A DNA stretch of 64,000 bases, from the NCBI RefSeq assembly GCF_004116625.1, contig NZ_NXIE01000001.1:124001-188000 (forward strand), read 5' to 3'. The translations under genes were made by a program, and so were the position numbers. Positions 37,485 to 44,727 of the stretch are shown here, piece by piece. The DNA comes from Halarcobacter mediterraneus (GTDB lineage: Bacteria; Campylobacterota; Campylobacteria; Campylobacterales; Arcobacteraceae). The first letter of the stretch is position 1. The number at the start of each line of letters is the position of its first letter. The notes under the pieces were generated by a model. It was given only the letters and a program-made list of their open reading frames with translations, had not been told where the DNA came from and made no database searches.

Positions 37485-37565
37485 ATGATACCACCAAGTG
37501 TACTGCTTACTATAGTAATATCAGCAGCAACAATAATCAAAGAGACATTAGATAGTGAGGATTGA
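37485..37565 (+). CDS. small hydrophobic peptide, 26 aa
   Basis: A 26-codon frame with a strong AAAAGGAG ribosome site begins directly after the previous stop codon. The product is one hydrophobic helix (VLLTIVISAATIIKE) with an acidic tail. A single-helix membrane peptide beside a basic peptide could be a phage-type structural or toxin gene. No homologue is recognised. Confidence 0.45.
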   Translation: MIPPSVLLTIVISAATIIKETLDSED

Positions 37566-37614
37566 CTTTATAAACACCTAAACTCTTAAATATTTAAATT
37601 TAAAAGGATAAAAA

Positions 37615-38424
37615 ATGTCAGTAAAACCATTAAGTAACGAACAGTTAAAACAACAAGCACCAACATTGTTTACTTCAAATGCCCATAGTGAAGTAAGTTC
37701 TAAATATCACTTCATACCAACAATAGATGTGATTGAAGAGATAAAGTCACACAATTGGCATCCAGTAAGTGTAAGTCAAGCAGGTGTAAGAGATTTGCAA
37801 AAAGAAGGTTATCAACAACATTGTGTCAGATTTAGACACTTTGAGGATCTGTTAAATCCAAGTGATAATGCAGTTGAACTATTATTATTTAACTCCCATG
37901 ATAGAACTAAAGCTTTTAGTATTAGTGCAGGTATTTTTAGATTTGTATGTTCTAATGGCTTAGTAATCTCTGATAGTGTATTTGAAAGCTATAAAATAAA
38001 ACATTTAGGAGAAAGAGATAATGATGTAGCAACAGCGGTATCTAATATAACAGCTATAAAAGATAAACTTCTATTAAAAATAGACAAATTATCATCTATA
38101 AAGCTAAATGATAGTGAAAAACAATCCTTTGCTAAATCTTCAATACCTCTAAGATTTGAAGAACACCTAGAGGTTAATCCAAATGATTTACTACTACCAC
38201 ATAGAGAAGAGGATTTTCAAGATGATTTATACACAACCCTAAACATCATCCAAGAAAATCTAATAAGAGGAAATATAAAAGGGGTAAATAAACAAACCAA
38301 CAGAAAATTTACTTCTAAACAAATTTCTTCAATATCTACTGATGCAAAATTAAATAAAGAGCTTTGGGATATGGCTGAGAAAATAGCAGGTATAAAAGAA
38401 CCTGATTATCTAATGGCAGCATAA
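37615..38424 (+). CDS. DUF932 (phage/plasmid-like) protein
   Basis: This 269-aa protein matches the DUF932/TIGR03299 family found on plasmids, phages and integrated elements. Supporting segments are YHFIPTIDVIEEIKSHNWHPVSVSQ, HDRTKAFSISAGIFRFVCSNGLV and VFESYKIKHLG. The molecular role is unknown. It begins a five-gene co-directional operon (to 40317) with short gaps or overlaps. Confidence 0.85.
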   Translation: MSVKPLSNEQLKQQAPTLFTSNAHSEVSSKYHFIPTIDVIEEIKSHNWHPVSVSQAGVRDLQKEGYQQHCVRFRHFEDLLNPSDNAVELLLFNSHDRTKAFSISAGIFRFVCSNGLVISDSVFESYKIKHLGERDNDVATAVSNITAIKDKLLLKIDKLSSIKLNDSEKQSFAKSSIPLRFEEHLEVNPNDLLLPHREEDFQDDLYTTLNIIQENLIRGNIKGVNKQTNRKFTSKQISSISTDAKLNKELWDMAEKIAGIKEPDYLMAA

Positions 38425-38434
38425 GGAGTTAAAA

Positions 38435-39028
38435 ATGAAACTAGTTAATTATGCTTTACAAAACCAAATAGAGTATCTAGGGGAAAATAAATCAAATACT
38501 AACTTTAAAGAGTATTTACAATCTATTTTAGAAGATACTTCAAAGCCATACTATCAAAGAGCAGATTATATAGGTTTATCTCTAAATGAGATAAAAAGTA
38601 AGATTGATTGTCTATCAAGAGATATTAATGAACTGCAAGCACTAAAGAAGAGACTATCTTTATCTTTAGAGATTGCAAAAGAGCAGGTTGCTAATATCTT
38701 TATTGCAAATGGCATAGATAGAATAGATGGAAATATAATCTCTTCATTAACGCTGTCAAAAGAATCCTCAAAACAAAAAGACATCATTAAAGTTCTAGAT
38801 GAAAATAAAGTGATGGGATTAGGGTATGTGAAGTTTTCTGTTGATATGGATGGAATAGAAAAAGCACTAAATACAAAAGAGGGTAAAAAGGAGTTAGCAA
38901 ACTTAGTTGAACTAACCCCTCTTAGTGTAACAACCCCTTCAAAAGTAAAAGTTAATACCAAAAGAGACAAAACCAATTCGAATAATGAAACCCAAGAGAT
39001 TCTAATTATAGAAGAACAAGTTGCATAA
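38435..39028 (+). CDS. Siphovirus Gp157-like coiled-coil protein
   Basis: This 197-aa protein has a central coiled coil (about 48-85: LNEIKSKIDCLSRDINELQALKKRLSLSLE), then a small domain resembling the DUF-type Gp157 tail (IISSLTLSKES). Gp157-like proteins occur in phages and elements and were linked to bacteriophage resistance in Streptococcus. The match is by layout and is not strong. It follows the DUF932 gene by 10 bases. Confidence 0.6.
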   Translation: MKLVNYALQNQIEYLGENKSNTNFKEYLQSILEDTSKPYYQRADYIGLSLNEIKSKIDCLSRDINELQALKKRLSLSLEIAKEQVANIFIANGIDRIDGNIISSLTLSKESSKQKDIIKVLDENKVMGLGYVKFSVDMDGIEKALNTKEGKKELANLVELTPLSVTTPSKVKVNTKRDKTNSNNETQEILIIEEQVA

Positions 39029-39038
39029 GGAGTAATCT

Positions 39039-39764
39039 ATGTTTAACGATGAACAAATAAAAACATTAAAAAATGAGTTAGATTCAAATAGAATTAAATC
39101 TAGAGAAAAAGGAAATATCAACCTCTCTTATTTAGAGGGGTTTGATGTAATTGAAACAGCTAACAGTATCTTTGGCTTTGGTAATTGGTCTTATAGTGTT
39201 TCTAAACTAGAACAGGTATCACAAGAGATAAATACCAATCAAAACTATGTAGTATGTTATAAAGCAGTTCTAAAAGTATTGGTAAACAATCTTAATCATA
39301 CCCAAGAGATAAGCAGAGAAGATGTAGGCTTTGGAAATGGAATTGCTAAAACATTAGCTGATTCACATGAAAGTGGAGCAAAAGAAGCTATTACAGATGC
39401 ATTAAAAAGATGTTTAAGAAGCTTTGGTAATCAGTTTGGTAATTCTCTTTATGACAAGACTAGAAAACATAATAATGTTAATTTAGAGAATAAGGCTACA
39501 TCTAAAACTAATCAAAGTCCTTCTTCTCAAAACAACTATCAACATCCATCCTCTAATCAATTCTCCAATTCTAACCAAGGCTTTAATCAGTTTGAGTATC
39601 AATCACTATATAACTTAGGGTTAAATATTGTTGAACAAAACGGATACTTGCTTGTAACTGGTGATGATATATTCTCCAAAAAAGATTCTATTAAAGCTTG
39701 TGGGTTTAGATGGGATGGTAAAACAAAACAGTGGTATAAGGTCTTAGAGCAGGGAGCTGCATAA
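39039..39764 (+). CDS. Rad52-family single-strand annealing protein
   Basis: This 241-aa protein has a Rad52-type core at about 25-140 (GFDVIETANSIFGFGNWSYSV, SREDVGFGNGI, ESGAKEAITDALKRCLRSFGNQFGNSLYDK). A Q/N/S-rich linker follows, then a C-terminal module of about 40 residues (KACGFRWDGKTKQWYKVL) seen in other element proteins. It promotes annealing of DNA strands, useful for element replication or recombination. It overlaps the next gene by one base. Confidence 0.9.
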   Translation: MFNDEQIKTLKNELDSNRIKSREKGNINLSYLEGFDVIETANSIFGFGNWSYSVSKLEQVSQEINTNQNYVVCYKAVLKVLVNNLNHTQEISREDVGFGNGIAKTLADSHESGAKEAITDALKRCLRSFGNQFGNSLYDKTRKHNNVNLENKATSKTNQSPSSQNNYQHPSSNQFSNSNQGFNQFEYQSLYNLGLNIVEQNGYLLVTGDDIFSKKDSIKACGFRWDGKTKQWYKVLEQGAA

Positions 39765-40078
39765 TGGATACAGATACAAATGAACTAATACCTAAAGAGC
39801 TTTTAGAAACTATCCCTAATTTGTATGAAACTGAAAGAACATTAAATCCTATTTGTCATGTAAAACTATTTACACCTTTTAGTCAATGGACTTGGTATAT
39901 TATAGAAATATCTAAAGATGATTTAGATACTTGTTATGGTTATGTTCAAGGATTAGATAGTGAACTTGGATATTTTTCATTAAAAGAGTTAGCATCTATC
40001 AAAGGAGTATTTGGTTTAGGTGTTGAAAGGGATATTTGTTTTTTAGCTATACCTTTGTCTAGAGTAAAGGAGAAGTAG
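39764..40078 (+). CDS. DUF2958 protein
   Basis: This 104-aa protein matches DUF2958, a small family on plasmids and integrative elements: ICHVKLFTPFSQWTWYIIEIS, ELGYFSLKELASI and ERDICF near the C-terminus. The role is unknown. It overlaps its neighbours by one base on each side, so it is part of the same translational run. Confidence 0.82.
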   Translation: MDTDTNELIPKELLETIPNLYETERTLNPICHVKLFTPFSQWTWYIIEISKDDLDTCYGYVQGLDSELGYFSLKELASIKGVFGLGVERDICFLAIPLSRVKEK

Positions 40079-40317
40079 TGTGTTCTATATATGAAGATTT
40101 AATTCCTAAAAAAGTTTTATTCTCTTTAAAAGAGATTGAACAAATGGGAATTATAAAAACTAGTATGAGTAAAAAATTGATACTTCAAAGAAAACTAGAG
40201 ATAGTTAAAATAGGAAATAAAAATCATATATCAAGAATAGAACTTATTAGATATCTTGATGAAAATACAATATCTTTAAACTCAATTGAATTTTCTCAAA
40301 ATAAAAATATTGCCTAA
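40078..40317 (+). CDS. excisionase-like DNA-binding protein, copy 2
   Basis: This 79-aa protein starts at GTG (40078) with AAGGAG upstream. Its helix-turn-helix resembles that of the minus-strand protein at 36979-37188: VLFSLKEIEQMGIIK, KLEIVKIGNKNHISRIELIRYL. Likely an excisionase or regulator. Its stop codon lies in a hairpin (40313-40338) that probably ends the operon. Confidence 0.75.
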   Translation: MCSIYEDLIPKKVLFSLKEIEQMGIIKTSMSKKLILQRKLEIVKIGNKNHISRIELIRYLDENTISLNSIEFSQNKNIA

Positions 40318-40338
40318 GGCTACATTTGTAGCTTTAGG
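40313..40338 (+). terminator. hairpin at end of the DUF932-Rad52 operon
   Basis: An 11-bp stem (CCTAAGGCTAC at 40313-40323, GTAGCTTTAGG at 40328-40338, one G-T pair) with an ATTT loop overlaps the stop codon. No immediate T run follows. Confidence 0.6.
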
Positions 40339-40748
40339 TAGTAATCTTCTTTGAAACTATTTTTTTTAGTTCCTAACTTTGTACATTGAGAGTAAGTATA
40401 AATACCTATGTATGGTCTATTTTTATTTTTGTATACAAAGGTAATACTAGGGATATGTGTTATTTAATAATTTAGGTTTTTAATATTATATATAAACACT
40501 ATATTAGATACTACAAATAATATATAGACTATTAATACTAACAACATAACATTAAGCTATTATCAAACTATAACAACAAATAACAATCTAACCAATAACA
40601 TAACCTAGAACTATTAGCATCATCTCTTAGCTAGCAAGTCCTAACTTGCTAAGTGTAGGAAGATACCTCTATTGTCTAAGATCTATTAACTAGTAAATAT
40701 TTTTGTATACAAGATTCCTTTAACTGAATAAATATTAAAGGATAAAAA
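40339..40748. other. origin-like intergenic region upstream of the HUH protein gene
   Basis: This 410-bp gene-free stretch holds the two ATTTTTGTATACAA repeats, an 8-bp hairpin (TAGCAAGT at 40632-40639, ACTTGCTA at 40644-40651, loop CCTA) and many AAC/TAA short repeats at 40530-40610. A hairpin upstream of a HUH endonuclease gene is the expected layout of a rolling-circle double-strand origin or nick site. The role is inferred. Confidence 0.5.
40425..40712. repeat. paired 14-bp direct repeats with palindromic core
   Basis: ATTTTTGTATACAA occurs at 40425-40438 and again at 40699-40712, both containing the palindrome TTGTATACAA. They bracket the region before the HUH protein gene and could be operator or origin sites. 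Confidence 0.6.
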
Positions 40749-41339
40749 ATGAAAATAACAAAAAGAAGTAAAAAAAGAATTGCAAGTACGAAAGAGTACA
40801 TTGATGCACTACAAGAAAAACATTCTAAGTTATGTGTTGTAAGATTAGACATGGGTTATAAAAAACCTTATAGTGAAGAAATGAGTTTTAAAGAGGTACA
40901 TAAGGACATTAATAGAAACCTGAACAATAGAAGAAATAACCAATCTATCTATGAACATAATGTTGGTTATATCTTAAAAAAAGAGTACACAGAAGATAAA
41001 GGTATTCATATTCATGGTATCTTTATATTTGATGGTCAGAAGGTTCAAAAAGATGTACATAAAGCAGACCAAATAGGAAAGTACTGGGAAGAGCAAATAA
41101 CAAAGGGTAAAGGTACTTACTATAACTGTAATAAAAATAGTTACCCAGAGCATGGTATAGGTATGATTGATTATAGTGATAAAGAAAAAAGAGAGAATCT
41201 TGATAAAGCCATATCTTATTTATGTAAAGATGAACAGCATATAAATGAAGACTTAGATAAGAATTTTAGATCAATAGTAAGAGGTGCAAAGCCTAAGAAA
41301 AAGACTAATGCAGGTAGACCAAGAAGTAATAAGTTTTAA
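40749..41339 (+). CDS. HUH-type replication/nicking protein, YagK/YfjJ (inovirus Gp2) family-like
   Basis: This 196-aa protein has the two-His HUH motif as H87-I-H89 in GIHIHGIFIFDG and a candidate catalytic tyrosine Y157 with K160 in AISYLCK, the order of rolling-circle initiators. It resembles the inovirus Gp2/YagK-YfjJ domain group. Such proteins nick DNA at a hairpin origin and start rolling-circle replication. The C-terminus is basic (GAKPKKKTNAGRPRSNKF). A GGATAAAA site precedes the ATG. An origin-like region lies just upstream. Confidence 0.75.
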   Translation: MKITKRSKKRIASTKEYIDALQEKHSKLCVVRLDMGYKKPYSEEMSFKEVHKDINRNLNNRRNNQSIYEHNVGYILKKEYTEDKGIHIHGIFIFDGQKVQKDVHKADQIGKYWEEQITKGKGTYYNCNKNSYPEHGIGMIDYSDKEKRENLDKAISYLCKDEQHINEDLDKNFRSIVRGAKPKKKTNAGRPRSNKF

Positions 41340-41404
41340 GCTAATAAAAAAGAATTAGAAGATAACATAACAAAAAAAGATATAACATCAAAGCAAGGAG
41401 TTAA

Positions 41405-41911
41405 ATGCACTTAGAATATAAAGAAGTTGAAGGCTTTGAGTTTGTTAAAATAGGACAAGCAGTTATGAGTGATACTCCTATTGTAGCTAAAGGAACTAGT
41501 GGTAATTATAAATTAACCTTTGAGTCATTTCATTTAGATTTTTTAACAGCAGAACAATCTACTTACTTGGTATATGAAGATGAAGATTTAATTTATGTTG
41601 GATACTATTCTGGAAGCTTTAAAGATAGATGGCTAAGAAAACAAAATGATATCTACTATTTTTGGCATAGTGATAATATAGACGATTACTGTAACAAAGT
41701 TCTACTAGAAAATGGCAGTAATATTACAATATGGCTAAGTGTTGACCCTTATGCAAAAACACATAATGATGTTGATGTAAATATTAGTAAATACCTAGAA
41801 GATAAAATTATTATGACTAAAAAACCTAAACTTAATAAAGTAGCTATAAGTTTAGAGGAGAACAAGAAGAATACTTTACCAGTAAAAGAAATATTAAGAG
41901 CAATTAAGTAA
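41405..41911 (+). CDS. GIY-YIG-like nuclease protein
   Basis: This 168-aa protein shows a GIY-YIG-like pattern: YLVYEDEDLIYVGYYSGSFKDRW (near 55-77, with the arginine of the family) and a later glutamate in SKYLEDKIIMTKKPKLN (near 130), as in family members that end in KPxLN. Likely a small DNA endonuclease. The first 50 residues are not recognised. A GGAG site precedes the ATG. The metallophosphoesterase gene starts directly after its stop codon. Confidence 0.6.
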   Translation: MHLEYKEVEGFEFVKIGQAVMSDTPIVAKGTSGNYKLTFESFHLDFLTAEQSTYLVYEDEDLIYVGYYSGSFKDRWLRKQNDIYYFWHSDNIDDYCNKVLLENGSNITIWLSVDPYAKTHNDVDVNISKYLEDKIIMTKKPKLNKVAISLEENKKNTLPVKEILRAIK

Positions 41912-42508
41912 ATGACTATACTACATACAACAGACTTACACTTTAACAAACATTGGTTTGAATGGATATCTAAACAACAAGATAAATATGATGTGTTTTG
42001 TATTACAGGTGATTTTTTAGAAGATTCTAAAGATGAGACTCTATTAGAGCAAATAGAGTGGATTAGTAATTGGATGAAAAGTTTTACTAAACCTCTTTTC
42101 ATATGTAGTGGTAATCATGATATTGAAGAGCTTGAGAATGAAGAGTGGTTTTTAAAAGTTAATAACATATATAGCGATAATAGTATTAAAACAATTAATG
42201 GATTTAAATTTGGATCTATTCCTTATATAGCTGCTGAGTTTTATGAGTATGATGAATGTGATGTGATACTTTATCATTTACCACCATCAAATACCAAAAC
42301 TTCAATCCATAAAAAAACAAATGAAGATTGGGGAGATAAAGAGTTTTATAGAAATATAAAAAAAGGTATTTTATCTCCTAAGATTGTATTGTGTGGTCAT
42401 ATGCATTATCCAACAGATGTAAGAGATAAAATCAATAATACAACTATATATAATCCAGGTGTAGATGTGTCAAAGAAAGTGCCTAAGCATAACATTATCA
42501 AAATCTAA
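41912..42508 (+). CDS. calcineurin-like metallophosphoesterase
   Basis: This 198-aa protein has the full metallophosphoesterase motif set: DLH (near 8), GDFLED (near 34), GNHDIEE (near 66), a later HLPP and the final GHMH near 168. It probably hydrolyses a phosphodiester or phosphomonoester in the cytoplasm. It starts at the base after the stop of the GIY-YIG-like gene, so the two are co-translated and may act together. Confidence 0.87.
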   Translation: MTILHTTDLHFNKHWFEWISKQQDKYDVFCITGDFLEDSKDETLLEQIEWISNWMKSFTKPLFICSGNHDIEELENEEWFLKVNNIYSDNSIKTINGFKFGSIPYIAAEFYEYDECDVILYHLPPSNTKTSIHKKTNEDWGDKEFYRNIKKGILSPKIVLCGHMHYPTDVRDKINNTTIYNPGVDVSKKVPKHNIIKI

Positions 42509-42580
42509 AATAGTTTTAACAAGAGAGTTAATAATAAAAGATAAAGTGAAATAAAAATCATAAGTCTAAGAATCATTAAA

Positions 42581-42612
42581 AAACCTCTAAAGTAATTAAT
42601 CCTTAGAGGTTT
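42581..42612. terminator. bidirectional terminator
   Basis: A 10-bp stem (AAACCTCTAA at 42581-42590, TTAGAGGTTT at 42603-42612) with a 12-base loop is flanked by A/T runs. It lies between the convergent metallophosphoesterase and zinc-ribbon genes. Confidence 0.75.
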
Positions 42613-42616
42613 ATTT

Positions 42617-42748
42617 TTACCATTCAGTCCCACAATCTCTACACATATATCCACCATCCCAATCAATAATGTCATCAGTTGAACCACAATTTGGACACTT
42701 TCGATCACGAGCAACAATAAATACATATGATGTAAAATCTATTTTCAT
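42617..42748 (-). CDS. small zinc-ribbon protein, 43 aa
   Basis: This short frame encodes 43 residues with two Cys pairs: C18-P-N-C21-G and C36-R-D-C39-G, the layout of a zinc ribbon. The ATG at 42748 has an AAAGGA site. It is divergent from an XRE regulator gene, sharing a promoter region with two copies of ATTCGCTATAG. It may bind nucleic acid or a protein partner. Confidence 0.6.
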   Translation of the reverse strand: MKIDFTSYVFIVARDRKCPNCGSTDDIIDWDGGYMCRDCGTEW

Positions 42749-42768
42749 AACAAATCCTTTATTTTTTT

Positions 42769-42832
42769 ATTCGCTATAGCAAATATGATAAAAATTCTAA
42801 CCATATTAAACTTAAATTCTAATTCGCTATAG
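42769..42832. promoter_or_regulatory. two ATTCGCTATAG operator-like repeats
   Basis: ATTCGCTATAG occurs at 42769-42779 and 42822-42832, in the divergent promoter region between the zinc-ribbon gene and the XRE gene. The second copy ends 8 bases before the XRE start. Self-regulation by the XRE protein is a reasonable inference. Confidence 0.55.
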
Positions 42833-42840
42833 GAAAGTAT

Positions 42841-43089
42841 ATGTTAGAGTTTTTAGATATTGATGATAAGGATGTTAAGGAGTTTCACAAAAGAATTGTT
42901 GAAAATGTAAAAAGAATAAGAACAGCTAAAAAAGTTACTCAGGCAGATCTTGCACAAACAATTGGTCATAAGTCAGTGAGCACTATAGGACAAATAGAAT
43001 CTTATTATAAGAACAAGCATTATAATATTGAACAACTTTATAAAATATCTATTGCATTAGAAGTAGATATCTGTGAATTTTTTAAATAA
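42841..43089 (+). CDS. XRE-family DNA-binding regulator, copy 1
   Basis: This 82-aa protein has a helix-turn-helix at about 20-72 (VENVKRIRTAKKVTQADLAQ, SVSTIGQIESYYKNKHYNIEQ). It resembles the XRE protein at 49612-49848, including the YYK(N/S)KH(Y/F)N stretch. It converges on a small GVALAATG protein gene 6 bases away. The ATG overlaps the downstream edge of the ATTCGCTATAG repeats, so it is likely autoregulated. Confidence 0.85.
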   Translation: MLEFLDIDDKDVKEFHKRIVENVKRIRTAKKVTQADLAQTIGHKSVSTIGQIESYYKNKHYNIEQLYKISIALEVDICEFFK

Positions 43090-43095
43090 TTCAAA

Positions 43096-43290
43096 TTAAT
43101 TATATTTTAAATATAGAGTAACTTTTAATTGGTAGTATAAGTTATCTTCCCGTGATTTATGATTTTTATTCTCTAAGCCTACAAAAAAAGGTTTTGATTT
43201 TTTATCACAATTACAATCATCTCCTAAAAGTTTTGCTATACCGTAACCTGTTGCTGCTAATGCAACACCACCTAAAATAAATGGAAACAT
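43096..43290 (-). CDS. small GVALAATG protein, copy 1
   Basis: This 64-aa protein is read from the ATG at 43290 (GGAGG just upstream); the longer frame is unlikely. It starts with a hydrophobic, Ala/Gly-rich segment (FPFILGGVALAATGYGIAKLL), then a Cys pair (DDCNCDKKSK) and a charged tail. The first 20 residues resemble those of the protein at 48975-49619. Both genes share a 20-bp upstream motif. The hydrophobic segment could be a membrane anchor. The function is unknown. Confidence 0.65.
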   Translation of the reverse strand: MFPFILGGVALAATGYGIAKLLGDDCNCDKKSKPFFVGLENKNHKSREDNLYYQLKVTLYLKYN

Positions 43291-43335
43291 CTTATACCTC
43301 CAAAGTATTAATTTTAAAAAATATGACATAGACTT

Positions 43336-43355
43336 TGGAAAGGTTGTATCGTTTT
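43336..43355 (-). promoter_or_regulatory. 20-bp motif upstream of GVALAATG gene, copy 1
   Basis: On the minus strand this reads AAAACGATACAACCTTTCCA. It is 46 bases before the start and matches 19 of 20 bases of the motif at 48911-48930, which lies 45 bases before the other GVALAATG start. The shared position suggests a regulator site or promoter. Confidence 0.65.
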
Positions 43356-43449
43356 ATGATTTATTGTTTTGACTTTTTTTAAATTATAATATTTGTATAT
43401 TCTAATTAAATTGACTATTAATACAAAAGCTTTTGATTAATTCCAAATA

Positions 43450-43626
43450 TTAATAAAGTAAATTATCTATCTCATTTTGAGTTAAAAACTCTTTTGAAGT
43501 CAAAAAATTACCCTCTTCATCATAAAGTTGGCATGATTTCTTTTGAGATGTATCAACATCTTCAAATGCTTTTTCAACTAAAGATTCAATCTCCTCTTGT
43601 GTCAAGTACATTTGTTCCATTGTCAT
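43450..43626 (-). CDS. small protein, 58 aa, coupled to the duplicated-domain gene
   Basis: The frame starts in an ATGA overlap with the stop codon of the gene at 43623-44663, a sign of translational coupling. The 58-aa product is acidic (LTQEEIESLVEKAFEDVDTSQ) with one cysteine. The ATG at 43620 is an alternative start. No family is recognised; it may be a partner or inhibitor of the upstream protein. Confidence 0.5.
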   Translation of the reverse strand: MTMEQMYLTQEEIESLVEKAFEDVDTSQKKSCQLYDEEGNFLTSKEFLTQNEIDNLLY

Positions 43627-44663
43627 TTCTTATAATAGTATTTAAAACTTCTATCAATGGGATATTTTTTTATTATTTCTATCATCTCTTCAATACTAAA
43701 TTCTCTAAACCCTAGTTCTTCTTTTTTTTCATCATCAAGTTTTTTAAAGATTACAGACATATTTGCTCCAACTTTTCGTACATAAAGTTCTCTAGCTGGT
43801 GAATCTATTTTTTTTAAATATTGTTGAGCTTCTAATTCAGTATCAAAAAGTTCACATAAGCAACTATTAGATACATCATATGTAAGATAAAACCCCTCTT
43901 TTTTGTCATAAACTCCAAACTTTGTAAGTATCATTCGTGTATCAAAGCAGTTATCTTCGTCTAAATTATTTTCATCTATAAAATCATAAAGTTGTTCGTA
44001 AGTATGAACTTCTCCCACTTTTGATTCTAAAAACATTTTTATATTTTGTATACCAAGTTTTAAATATAGTTGTTTAAAGTCTTTAAATTCAAACTCAATT
44101 GTATAATTTAAATCTTTATTGATATTATCGTATAAAACTTCCATAAATTTTCTTTTAACACAATTTGGTATCTCTTTTACATATGTATCGAAAATCGGTT
44201 TTTGCTCTATAATACTTAATTGTTCTTTTAATGTATAGTTTTTTAAACCAAGTTGTTTTTTTCTCTCATCAGAAAGTTTTTTCAAAAGTATAAACACTTT
44301 TTTTATTACTTTTTCTTGAACAGCGTCTCTATCATAGTCATGAATACTATACAAACGCTTAGATGCTTCCCTAGAAGTATCGAATTCTTCTCCATGAACC
44401 TTATGTTTAACAACATCAATTGAATCAAACCAGTATTCACCAGAAACTAATTTATGCGTCTTTATATACTCCAAGCCATCAGTTTCTTGCTGAAATTCTC
44501 CTAGCTTTGACTCTATATACATATGTGAATTTTGAATATCCCATTCATCATAAAGCCTAAGAAAACTGTCAAGTGTAAAATAATCAAGTATTTTGTTCCC
44601 ATATGTTTTTGCCAAAGAATCTAAAAAATTTTCTTTTATCGTTTTAGATAAAGACTCTTCCAT
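43623..44663 (-). CDS. hypothetical protein with an internal duplication
   Basis: This 346-aa protein contains two related halves of about 165 residues. Matching segments are IQNSHMYIESKLGE (near 45) with IQNIKMFLESKVGE (near 208), and ILLKKLSDERKKQLGLKNYTL with IFKKLDDEKKEELGFREFSI, each followed by an isoleucine-rich helix and a proline. It has no signal peptide or membrane helix. I recognise no family. It stands between the two mirror-image XRE modules and overlaps a 58-aa gene. Confidence 0.65.
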   Translation of the reverse strand: MEESLSKTIKENFLDSLAKTYGNKILDYFTLDSFLRLYDEWDIQNSHMYIESKLGEFQQETDGLEYIKTHKLVSGEYWFDSIDVVKHKVHGEEFDTSREASKRLYSIHDYDRDAVQEKVIKKVFILLKKLSDERKKQLGLKNYTLKEQLSIIEQKPIFDTYVKEIPNCVKRKFMEVLYDNINKDLNYTIEFEFKDFKQLYLKLGIQNIKMFLESKVGEVHTYEQLYDFIDENNLDEDNCFDTRMILTKFGVYDKKEGFYLTYDVSNSCLCELFDTELEAQQYLKKIDSPARELYVRKVGANMSVIFKKLDDEKKEELGFREFSIEEMIEIIKKYPIDRSFKYYYKK

Positions 44664-44727
44664 TTTATTTCCTTATAATATATTTATATATTTTTCTAGC
44701 TTTTCTAAATATTTTATTAAAAAAACA

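Noticed and set aside
40530-40610. Short AAC/TAA-rich repeats as a CRISPR-like array
   Set aside because: Units are irregular, too short and not separated by spacers; no cas gene is nearby.
42505-42726. 73-codon minus-strand frame rich in leucine
   Set aside because: It is a shadow: the same strand carries the 43-aa zinc-ribbon frame in another register, with a better ribosome site and conserved-looking Cys pairs.
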